Source of the DNA: Vitrella brassicaformis
Lineage: Eukaryota > Sar > Vitrellaceae
Reading direction: 5' to 3'
Length of the DNA: 64,000 bases
NCBI GenBank assembly: GCA_001179505.1
Contig: CDMY01000831.1
Coordinates: 1 to 64,000 of the forward strand
The notes under the pieces were generated by a model. That model made no database searches, was not told the origin of the DNA, and was given only the letters and a program-made list of their open reading frames with translations. A program made the translations under genes and the position numbers. Below are positions 1 through 10,583 of this stretch, one piece after another. Numbering within the stretch: position 1 is the first letter of the stretch; every line of letters begins with the position of its first letter.

Positions 1-97
1 CCCCCCTTTGAATGGGGGGGCGGGGGGGCCTTAAAGGGCAGACATGTAGGTATTCGAGGCAGACGATGATGCATAGGAAGACCAGGGCATTTGGATA

Positions 98-152
98 CGA
101 CGGCAGGCATTGGCATCGGTGGAGCCGACGGCAGGCATTGGCATCGGTGGAG
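98..152. repeat. 28-bp period tandem repeat, two units
   Basis: Two identical 27-base units (98-124 and 126-152) separated by one base. The rest of 1-550 has no reading frame I can support as a gene. Confidence 0.85.
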
Positions 153-550
153 CTTTGCAAAGGGAGACGGCGCCCTGTCATTAGGTGGGGGTCTGTTATG
201 GGGGCGTCTTGCCTCCGAGTCGAAGTGAATGAGAACCTTTGTGTGGTTCAAGCTGTTCCAGTGACCGTTGTTGTCTTGTGCGGCAACTTGTGGCTCGAGA
301 AAATTGTGGATATATGATCAGTCGCCCGTCAAAATACGCCGGAAGTAGCTCCGTTGACAATAGAGACACGTAGCGAAACAGAGACACGTTAAGCGTTCGT
401 GCATCCATAGACAAACACTCATGTGTGAGTAAATAACACGCAATACGACACAGTGAAAACCAAGGGGGGGGAGGAAGACACAATGCCAATTCGCGCTGCT
501 GCAGTTCACTCGCCGCGAGCTCCGCCAAAGCTCGCCGCCATCCTCTTCGA

Positions 551-3500
551 TCTTCAGGGCCCCAACCACCATCATGGGGCCACCGCCCGTCGTTCGTCCA
601 TCTGCACGAAGTCCACGATGGATTCGTACATTCGTCTATGTCTGGTCGTCGTTTATTTGGTCACCTGCCTCCCCCCTCATTGGTGTGCGTGTCCCATTGA
701 CCAATGGCCGCAGGAGAAGCTGCCACTCGGCGAGTACTCATTCGAAGAAAGCGAGGAGGGCCTCGCATGGAATCTGTAAGCCACCATCCTGCGGCGAATG
801 AGTGAATCCACACGTTCATTTACGCCATGGGTGGTGTTTCTGTGGCAGGAAGGGAGAAGTGAGCGGTATCAAGCTGGAAAATGGCAAGGCTGTGATATCG
901 ACGTCCAAGAAGCATGCTTACATGGACCTCAATTTTGGCGCTGCTGGGATGCCCGACGTCAGACGAGCAGCCCTCGCCGCAACCATCGATCTCTCCCAGC
1001 TTCAGCTGCCTCAAGTGCCTGCCAGTCCCAAATGGAACCCAGATATCAGGCAAACCAGTCAATGGGGACACAATTCGTTCATATCTTTTTGCGGTCTGCC
1101 TCCGTCATATGCCTTCCAGGGGCAATGGCTTCGAGCTGCTAAAGATGCATGGCCTGCCCGATAACGGTCGTGTAGTGAGCCTCGTCCCCTATCGCAAGGC
1201 AGACGGGCTCGCAATGATGTTCACACATAACAGTGAGGATGGCCACATCAAGGCCGAAGACAAGCCCTTCGCGGTGCCCAACGACGGACAGCCACACGAA
1301 TACATCATTGGGTTTCCAATGAAGGGCAAAGACGGCGATGGGGATGTCTTCGTGTGCGTCGACGGAGAATTGAAGTTTCAGGCAGCCCTTGCAGACCTGA
1401 AGCTCACCACAACCGATGTCACAGTAGTCCGCCTGGGGTAAGCATGTCGTTGTATCGATCAGACGTTGATGGACACGCACCTGTGTGATTTATGTGTCTC
1501 TCTGCAGCTTCGTGGCGTGGGGTGATAATGTGGGCGGCTCTCTCCTCATCGACAAGGTGCTCATGTACGTCCCCTCCCTGCCTGACGTCTACGTGGACGA
1601 GAAGACAGGAGCCGACACCAATGACGGGGCCACTCCTGAGACGGCCCTAGCCTCGGTCGTCCGTGCAGCTGAGGTGGCGCGGCCGGGGACAACAGTGCAC
1701 ATTGCAGAGGGCATCTACCGAGGAGCCTTGAAGTTGAGAAGCGACGGCAGGGCGGGCCAGCCGATCAAATTCGTCGGCAAAGGCAGCGACAAGACGGCCA
1801 TCGTCGGCTCGATCCGCGCCGACTCACTGACCTGGACTCAGCATAAGGACAAGATCTACAAGGCTGACGTGACGAAGCTGAAAGATGGGTCGGGTTATGT
1901 GGGCACTTGGAGCCTCGCGAAGGCCCCCCGCTACGTGTGCAAGTCCAAAGCGCCGGGCGACTGTACTAAGAAATACCACCTCGCACGTAGCCCTAACTAG
2001 AAACCTCCTGACGAGCCTGAGGAGTACAAATATATGAAGGTAAGAGCATGCATTTTCTCTGGCTTCCCACGCGTTGCATTATCTTGTTTGTCTCTCAGCA
2101 TTGGTACATGGCTGGTGAGTCAGCACAGAAAAGTCCATGGCTGTTGGCCATTTGGTGTCTCCCCCTCTTCTTTCTGTTGGCCAGACGGAGGGAGTGGCGT
2201 CCCCGACTGCACGCCTGGGGCCGAAGCGAAGGAATGCGACAAGGCCAACTGGTCGCTGAACACTCTCACCGATGTGGGCCATTTTCCTGATACGGGGGAA
2301 CCCCAACCAGACCTCACACTAAAGACACTGCCGGATCTGGTCGGGGCAACCGTCACCATCAATGATGGTGACAAACAAACCAAAACTCACAGCAAAGCAC
2401 GGGTATTATGCTCCATCTATCGCGTTCTTAGGGGAGAGTGGCTTCTGGACGGCAAACTTCCCCGTGAAAACGCACAACAAGGCCGCAGGAAAGATAACGA
2501 TCGGTATGCGTGCATACATAGCCGCAGCGAGGGAGAGACACACGTGTCCTGGCACTCCCTTCTTGTATCACTTGCCTCTTTCCGTGTCTCGGTCCTTTCC
2601 CTTTAGAGGGCGAGTTCTACGCCTTAACCCGTGACCACAAAGGAATACGGGCCTACTCCCACTATTTCGTACAGAACAAACTGTCGCTGCTTGACAGCGC
2701 AGAAGAGGTCAACAGAGACACACGAACAGATTTACACTGTCTGCCCAAACATGTCTCGCCCTCTTCAGTATTGGTTTGATGAGGCAACGAGCACCCTCTA
2801 CGTGTGGAAAAATGACGACGCACAATGGAGCGACATTGAGATCTCGACAGACGCAGAGGACCAAAAGGTGGCCCTCGACATCACCGGCAAGTCGCACTGG
2901 GAGCTCAGCGGCATCACATTTTCTTTCTTCCACACCATCCTGCACGAGAGCTATCGCCCCAATACGCCATCGGAGTTCGTCAAGATCGACAATTGTCACT
3001 TCCACACAGCGGTGTACGGCCTGCGGCTCCTCCGCGCGGGCGACCCGACGAAGCCTTTGAAGCAGACAAGATTCTGGACTGTGACCAACAATGGTGAGCG
3101 AGGCAGATGAAAGACGAATAGAGACTTCGTTTGTGTGATTCACTGTTCCCCGTTTGTGCAGAATGGTCGCACATTGACGAGACGGCAGTTTTTTCAAAGC
3201 CTTTAGCAGAAATGGGCGCGCCAGGAAGAGACCCCAAAACCGGTAAGGGCTTATTCGGGAACACATATAGACAGATAGTGAAAGCATCGATCCCTCTGCG
3301 CTGTCAGGCGTCAGTGTCATCAGAGACCTCTATTTCGCAAACAATCACTTCCACCACATCGGGTTCGCATTCGAGAACCCCTACTTTGCCGGCCGTCACG
3401 CGCCGGCCGCAGTGTCCTTCGCATCGGCGACAAATATCACATTCATCCACAACAACATCGAAGTGAGCCATGGCATGCGAGCAGCCACACCAGGCAAAAG

Positions 3501-5463
3501 GGCAGTCATCGATATCGAATTCTCCTGTCCATACATCAGATAGTGGGGGGCTATGCAGCCCAGATGCGATATGGCCAGCATGCCGCAGACGCGTTTGTAT
3601 ATCCCGACATCCAGCCGTCTGCATACGGTGATAACTTGATGGCACGCAACACGTTCCAGCGAGCCTGCGAGATGAAGGCGGACTGCGGGACTGTCTCGAT
3701 CTCTGGGAGACCGCCATTCGGCAACCTCTTTTCGTACGTAGGATGGGAAACACACTTACACAGGCTGGCTCGCTGGCTGGCTGCATCACCCTTTCGTGGC
3801 CGTTTGTTTGTTGCTGTTTTTGTAGGAGAATGTAAGCAAAACCGTCCATGGTTCACCACTGTGTCGGGCCGTCCGTCCATTTTCGTACGTGTTGTGTGTA
3901 GGTGATCAGCAACACTTTCGGATGGACGGGCGCTGGCCACCATGGCCGGAACATGGGCGGGGCGGGAAGCGGAATCTATCAAGAATACATCTACGGGGTT
4001 CGTGGGGGACGGACACGTCTCCGCCACAAACTGTCGTCGTCTCTATTGCTTTTGTCTCTGTGAATTTATCACATGCTGTGTCTTTGCAGGGAGTGTTCCT
4101 GAGGAACGTGATCTTCAATATGGAAGGTGCGTGTTGATTACATATCTGTGACGGACGGTGCATTCATTGTGCGTGTCTGCCCTTTCTGTATCTGTCTTTG
4201 CCTGTTCAGAGAAGGGCGTGACATGGCACGGCAATGAAGAACATGTACAGTAACAGGGCCGATATATGTGCAAGAGATGCGCAAGGTCTCAACTCCTGCT
4301 GTTTATCTGTGCTTTGACTGACAGGACACCGAGTTCTTCTTTCTCAACAACCTGGTGCGACACGGTGCATCACTTTGGATACCTTCACTCTGTCCCCGCT
4401 GTGTGACAGGTCGCCCGTGCCGGCAAATGCGCCCGGTCACGGGAGCGCCACCTCAAGCAGCCGCTCTCCATCACCATTCAGAATGACCTCTTCGTCGACT
4501 GCGACATCGGCATCAACCTCGCCGCGCCCTCTGGAGGGACATTCCCCCGGGAATATTATGACGTTGACTACAATCTCTACATGCTCATGGACCCCGACGC
4601 GCAGATCGTGAGAGTGGGTCATAAGCCGGGGACCGAGACCTTCGAGAGCCTGGCTGCACTCCGGGAGGGGGAGAGCGGCCGATGGATTGAGGGATGGGAG
4701 ACACACGGAAGCGACACGGTGGAGGTGGGGGTGGGCTACAAGGCGGCGAAGCTGCCCCCACGGACAGGGCTGAATGACAGAAGGTTTCGCACATACGATC
4801 CAGGTAAGTAAGTTGCCGCGTGTGCTGCGCCATGTTGATGTCGCAGCCATCTGTGCGGTCAGCTTGGTTCGCGCCGACGTCAGCTCAGCTGGATGCATCG
4901 AATCCATCCTTCCCTGGCGAGGTGGAGCGCCTCCTGAGACATTTTGACATCTGCATACCGCTAGCACAGGAGCACTCGGTAAGACAGACACACGCCACCT
5001 ACCCAGCCATGCTCCGTGGCTCACACCTGCACCCACTGATTCATTCTACGTGTGCAGAACCTTCCGATCGGCCCTCACTCAGACGGAGCCAAGTGCTTCA
5101 AGGTACCCTCCATCACTCTGTAGATGTTTGTGTCTCTTCTCGTATCGGGTCGGTGCGTGTCCCAGGGGATCGGCTCGCTTGACGGTGGGCTGACAGTGCC
5201 GACGTCTCTTCCAGCAGCCGGCGGCGGAGATACGCCGCCCATTGGCCCCTACGATGGTAATCCGACAAATGGCGATGGTGATACGACTAATGGCGATGGT
5301 GATGATACTGTGGACCAACTCGACTCAGCGGCGAGGCGAAGTGTCGTGGGCGCAATTGTGCCACTTCTGCTGGCCCTTGGCCTCTATGGTTAGCTAGGAC
5401 GGATGTGTGTCTCTCTGGCTGGTTTGGTTGTGTACGTTTCTTCCTGTATAAGGCGAGGAAGCA
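551..5463 (+). repeat. Left arm of a ~5-kb inverted repeat
   Basis: This stretch matches the reverse complement of about 17071-22082 through exons, introns, the 5' flank (from the shared ATCTTCAGG near 551) and the 3' flank (to the shared GCGAGGAAG near 5463). Outside these limits the flanks diverge. The spacer between arms is about 11.6 kb and holds four unrelated genes. Confidence 0.9.
618..5393 (+). CDS. Secreted lectin-like/right-handed beta-helix protein, copy 1 (premature stop)
   Basis: The first exon (618-775) encodes a signal peptide starting MDSYIRLCLVVVYLVTC. Exon 2 (849-1049) and exon 3 (1120-1437) read as a concanavalin A/LamG-like sandwich (a putative lectin fold). Exon 4 (from 1508) opens the beta-helix part with VYVDEKTGADTNDG and AEGIYRG, typical of extracellular pectate-lyase-like helices; later exons (e.g. 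YWFDEATSTLYVWKNDDAQW, and FANNHFHHIGFAFENPYF around 3330) continue it. The last exon ends in a hydrophobic tail, VGAIVPLLLALGLYG, after a small cluster of R/S residues, which fits a GPI signal or membrane anchor. An in-frame TAG at 1998-2000 replaces the TAC seen in copy 2, so the product would stop at the start of the helix. Intron 2 is GC-AG. Substrate is unknown. The gene may be a pseudogene, or the base may be an assembly error. Confidence 0.75.
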
Positions 5464-6573
5464 ATTGGAGTGTATGGGTGTGAGGCGAGCGACTTTTAAG
5501 ACCTGCTTCTCTCTTTCGATGGCGAGTCTGTGGCTCTTTCTTGGCTGTAGTTTTCGGTCCAATTATGGATTCTGGACACTCAGGTCTGAGCTAGGTCAAC
5601 TATTGATGGGTCTGTCAACCAATGGCTGCATGCTCTCCCCCTCTCTCTGCACCCACTCCATCCATCCATCTCCAGCTGGTGCGAGACGCACAGTCACGGG
5701 CACTGTCTGGAAGTGCAAAAAGGGAAATTACCTGGCTAACTCACACATGCCCTCCGCTCCCTCCCCCTTGCATGCACTCATCAGCCCTCCTCCTTCATGG
5801 CAGGGAGCGGATAGCGCCACTCTGCAGTGGGCTCTTCGCTGCATGACATGAAGGACGATGAATGCCAAGCTCATGCCTGGGGGGGAACACGCGCTGCGAA
5901 AAAGATCGATGCGCTATCACATGGTCTGTTGAATGAATTACCCGTTGTCCATCAGCCAGCCCCTTGCTCATTGTCTGTCCTCCTCTCGCCCCTCGGTCAT
6001 CCAGTCAGTCGTGTCAAGACAAGAGCCAACCGCCCAGCCAGCCAGGCAGCTAGAGATACAATACGCCACACATACAAGAAATGACGCCCTCACTCATTCC
6101 CTCACGCCCCTAAACACTTGATGGCAAAGAGGCTACCGTTGGGAGCACGCACGCACGCATGCCACGCGTCAACGCATCGCATCGCATCGCACCCCTCTCT
6201 CTCTCGGCAGGGGAGAGAAGAGGGATACAGAAAAAGAGGCAGACATACACGCATTGCGCTCATCCATGTAGGTGTGCAGTGTGTATGGTCGTGCTGTCAG
6301 CGCATATATCAGAGCAGCAGCCATGGCCGGCCATTCATGCGGTGCATCCATAGAGTAAGTCAATCTACACCCTCTCTCTGCAGCATCCATCGGCCGGACG
6401 CCCATCCAACGGGAAAAATAGAGGGAGAAAAGCGTCACACACAAACAGGCACACAGGCACACATTCACCCTCACACCGACACCCACACCCACACACGGAC
6501 GCACCGACATACACACGCGGACGCATTCCCCTTGGTCCCTCCCTCCCTCTCACACGCCGCCCCCCGCCGACCT
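5394..6573. other. Intergenic region with simple repeats
   Basis: This lies between two convergent 3' ends. It holds TCCA runs, GCAC/CATC-like short repeats (6150-6190) and a CACA-rich stretch (6440-6520). The open frames seen here are low-complexity and unsupported. Confidence 0.6.
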
Positions 6574-7482
6574 TCAGTGCTTGTCCTCCCTGCTGTGTTT
6601 CTTGTGGACGTCGAAGCTCTCGTCCATCTCGGGACTCAGCACAGCGGGGGCCCACTTCTTGCCAATCAGATGCATGTCGAAGTGCGGCATGTGCAGATGC
6701 GACTGGTGGCCCGCCTCACCCGCACCCGCCGCACCCGCAGCTGCCGCCCCCTCACCGGCACCGCCCCCAGCCGTCGAAGGCAGGCTCTTCTGCGACTCGC
6801 CTCCCTCGATGGCCCCCTTGATGTCGTCGTGGTGGTCGTGGGCGCCCGTGTCGTGGGACACGGCGCGGGATCGCCAGTTGGGCACGGGCACGTGCAGCGA
6901 GTAGGAACCCAAATGCAGGTGCCACGTCTGAACCAACCGACCACACACACCACACAAAGCATTGTGATGAAGGTGCCAACCGACTGAAAGAAAGTGTGTG
7001 TGGTGCTCGGTGCATGGTGGCGTCTCACCTTGGGCGTCTCCTGGGTGGTGGTTGGGTGCGATCCAGCGGAAGGCGTGGTGGTCGATGCGGTGGTCGTCAC
7101 AGACGCACCCAAGTTCGTGTCCGAGGCCGAACGCTGGCGAGCTGCACACATCACATCACAACACATCACAACACATCACGACACCAGCCAGGACAACGCA
7201 AGATGAAACCCGCCAGTGCACACAGCCAGCGGAAACGAGCCTGTCTGTGTCTCATCTGTGCTCACCTGGCTCAGTGGCCTTCGGCGAGGTGGTGCCTCCG
7301 AACCGACCCTTGACCATGTCCTTGACCGCTTTGAAGGCGTCCCAGAGGGGAGGTTGGCCAACGACGGGAGGCTCGGAGGGAGCGGCCTTCTGAGCAGCGT
7401 CGGACTGGCCTTCCTGAGCGGCCGGCTTCTCCTGCTGCCCTTCCTCCTTCTTCATGTACTCGCCAAGCGTGAAGTCCGTCAT
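6574..7482 (-). CDS. Small hypothetical protein, Ala/Gly and His-rich C-terminus
   Basis: Three exons: 7482-7266 (starts MTDFTLGEYMKKEEGQQ), 7141-7029 and 6927-6574, joined by GT-AG introns with phase-consistent junctions. Exon 1 is charged and ends in an amphipathic stretch (LWDAFKAVKDMVKGRF). Exon 2 is Ser/Thr-rich. Exon 3 has the pattern TWHLHLGSYSLHVPVPNW, an HDTGAHDHHDD run, an Ala/Gly linker and a charged end (HKKHSREDKH). There is no signal peptide or membrane segment. I recognise no family; the histidine clusters could bind metal, but that is speculation. Confidence 0.65.
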
Positions 7483-7691
7483 CGTCGCAGTATGGTGTCA
7501 AGTCCTACGCACTGAATGGCACTGAGAATCGAAGCAGAAGCTTCCAGAAACAGAAGGCAAAACGATCTGCAAGCTCAAAAGTAGGAGAGGACGGCAACAT
7601 CACGCCAAAGCAACATCTCACCTTGCCATCCGTGGGATAGAAGTAAAAAAGGCGCAAAACGCGGCGTGAGGAGCTTGTGGAGCGCGCAGCC

Positions 7692-9698
7692 ATGACGTCC
7701 ACAAGCTCGAAGCTCGACTATCTGAAGAAGTACATGTCCAAATCATCATCCGTCGCAGACGGCACAGCGGACGTCATAGCATCAGCCAAGAAGAAGAAAA
7801 AGAAGCGGCCGAAGGAGGACCCTTCCTCGGCCTTCCTCACCATTCGCGACGAGACAGCGGACCTCCCGGCGCCAAAGGCCAAGAAGGCACGCCGCCTGCC
7901 GCTTCCGGACGACCTCCCCGACACCTCCAATCTCATCCACGAGGGAGATGAGGACGCTCCCGCACTCGCCGAAGACCACATTGACCCGGCGCTGCTCGCG
8001 GAGATCCGTCAGCGGGGTGGCGCGGACATCCCATTGGACGAGGAAGACGAGGGCGTGGCGCGGCGGTTCAAGCAGAGCCAGCAGGCCAGGAAGGAGCCGC
8101 CACCGCCCTCGGCTCAAGAGGAGCGCGCAGCCGCCATGGCGCAGCTGTTCCCTGGTGGCAGGAAGGCGGTCATTCACGAGGAGCCTTCTGTCAAGAAGGA
8201 GCGGGAATACCCCTTCCCCGTGCCGACCAAGGAGGAGCCAGATGACGATGACGACGACCTCTCCCCGCCCCGCAGACCACCGCCAGCACCATCGAGCGAC
8301 CGTGATGGTGACCTCTCGCCACCGCGCCGGCCGCCCGCCGACCAGGACGGCGACCTGACCCCTCCCCGCCGACCAGTCGTCATCAAAACGGAGCCAGATG
8401 AGGAGGGCGACCTGTCGCCACCGAGGCGACCCATGGCGGCTGACAATGACGGCGATTTGTCGCCCCCACGGAAGCCGATGGAGGATGCGGATGGCGGTCT
8501 GACGCCCCCGCGACGTCAGATGGTGGATGATGAGGGCGACCTGGATTTGGAGCGGCCCGTGCAGGGAGGGGAGGGGGAAAACGAAGGCGAAGGCAGAGAA
8601 CGGATGGCCGACGGGGCGGTGGCCGGGCTGGTCTCCGGGAGGGAGCTGAGGTGAGCATCGCGAGACCACTGCACTGCCTGTTCCATCGTCGCCACATTCG
8701 AACATGCCTTTCTCTGCTCCGTGTTCGGTGTTTGTGTGTCAGGGAGGAGGCGGAGAAGCTGCGGCAGCGTCAGGAGGCAGAGTTTGCGGCGGCTGATGCC
8801 GAGGCGCTGGGCAAGGGTGCGGCGGTGCGGTACCGCGACAAGGAGGGGCGGGAGATCGGTCAGAAGGAGTGGGAAAAACTCAACCAAAAGAAGAAGAAAC
8901 GACCCCGAGAGCCCGCACAGGTACGACAGACAGCCGCACCACAACTGTCATCACATGCATCCCTCCACCCATGGGCCATGGGCCACTCCTCTATGCGTGT
9001 CTGTCTGTCTGTGTGTCAGCATCTGGAGTGGGGCGCTGGTTTGGTTCAGAGGGACGAGAAGAAGCGCACTGAGGAGGAGGAACGCGTCCTCGGCCAGCAG
9101 CCCCTCGCAAGGTGACTTCACTCACTCACGTGCACCCACACGTAGTCCATCGACACACTCAAATGGTTGCCTTGTTGGCCCAGGTATGAGATCGATTCGT
9201 CGTACGATGCCGTGCTGAGGGAGCGTGAGCGGTGGGACGACCCACTCAGAGGCAAACTCGACAAAGCCGACAATGAAGACGACAACAAAGACACAACCAC
9301 AAAGACACAGACAGGTCAGCATCAACCAACCAACACCGCTGAGAGACGCCCCATGGCCAGACATCCATCTGCTCTCTGTGCGTGTATGTACCCCACGTCT
9401 TGATCCATCCATCCATCCATCAGCGGTGAGGAAGGCCCGCCCCAAGTGTCGCTTCCCCGCGCCGCCCAACCGCTACGGCATATCGCCGGGCTACCGGTGG
9501 GACGGGGTGGTCAGGGGCAACGGATTCGAAGACAAATTCCTACAGGTAGGCTGGCTGAGGACACCAATGCATGAGTACACAGGACGGGCGACCATGAAAG
9601 AGAATGTCCGATGTGTATGTGTGTTGGTGGTGCAGGCCAAGAACCGTCGCAAGTGGGAGGCTGAGCAGGGGTACAAGTGGAGCATCGAGGAGATGTGA
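7692..9698 (+). CDS. BUD13: BUD13 homologue, RES-complex pre-mRNA splicing factor
   Basis: BUD13 (yeast Cwc26) joins Snu17 and Pml1 in the RES complex, which acts in spliceosome activation and pre-mRNA retention in the nucleus. Six exons: 7692-8650, 8743-8920, 9020-9111, 9184-9314, 9424-9545 and 9636-9698. The N-terminus ([11 protein letters not shown]) is the family's typical opening. The centre has a Lys-rich nuclear signal and six copies of a D(L)SPPRRP unit, also a family habit. The conserved C-terminal domain is plain: [10 protein letters not shown] (exon 2), then [20 protein letters not shown]-type residues, RGNGFEDKF and a final YKWSIEEM. I chose ATG 7692 because it directly opens the family N-terminus; a GTG five codons upstream is not a credible start. 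It is divergent from the small gene at 7482, 209 bp away. Confidence 0.95.
8255..8520 (+). repeat. Degenerate (D)GDLSPPRRP-coding repeat in BUD13
   Basis: Six imperfect units, each about 9-15 codons apart, encode [24 protein letters not shown] or GLTPPRRQ variants. The unit carries an SP/TP site beside arginines, so it is a plausible phosphorylation cluster. Confidence 0.85.
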
Positions 9699-10583
9699 CA
9701 CAGAGGAGCGTGTGCGTGTGAACAAACTTGTGAGGGGGCGGTGACTGACACGACACCAGCTGGTCATTCGTAGCCAGCCAGGGAGGGGGTGAGGTGACTG
9801 ATGTGTTTGTCGTCTCGTGAGTGACGTACGTATTAAACAACTCTGATATGTCAAACGCGTGATATCGTCTCATGAACATGAACCAACATGGTATCGTCCC
9901 TCACGTATGAGTGAATGAATGTACCACGAACTCGGAAAATCGTCCGCATCATCTCTTTAAGTCAGCAGGGCCTGCCAATAGGCAACCGCCCTCAAAAACC
10001 ATCACACGCACCCGACGCCAACGTTGAAGACTACACGACCCTCTGCCCACCGTAGTGTGACGGCTTTGACTCCCTTTCATGACCTTCACCCGACTCGACG
10101 TATCGCCAGATGATCGGCAGCTGTAATGCCTCCCCATGTGGAGATTTGCCAGTCCAGGTGCAGATCACCGAACGGGACAGCAGACACTGTGTGACGAAGT
10201 ACGCAACTGCTGGACCATCATCATGCACACATGTCCTTCCTCCCCTGCTGTGCCCCCAACCAACACGATCGACCCGGCGAAGGCAAGATGTCTGATAGCT
10301 TATGAATACCAGACATCGGGCCTTCAACAAGTCGACACTATGGCTGGCGACATCAACAGGTAGAAAAGACGACAAGACAATGAAAGAAAAGACCCCACTT
10401 GTCTCGACTGGCGACGACTGCTCTCTGCCTCTCTGAGGTGACCATTTGGACCTCTCGCACGCAGCGCAGCGCAGCGCAGCGCAGCACAGCAGACAAGGGA
10501 ACCATACCACACCCACTCTGGTCACAGCCACTCTCTCTTAAACACGCGACAACCATAAGCCAGGAATTAATTCAGCCCTTCAG
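9699..10583. other. Intergenic region between convergent genes
   Basis: No supported gene. It includes a (GCAGC)n tract at about 10461-10486. The short frames here are inconsistent with either neighbour. Confidence 0.55.

Noticed and set aside
6118-6987. 289-codon plus-strand frame
   Set aside because: It is antisense to the small spliced minus-strand gene, is His/Thr-rich from CACA repeats and has no family wording.
7782-8705. 307-codon minus-strand frame
   Set aside because: Antisense of the BUD13 first exon; a shadow of GC-rich codon bias.
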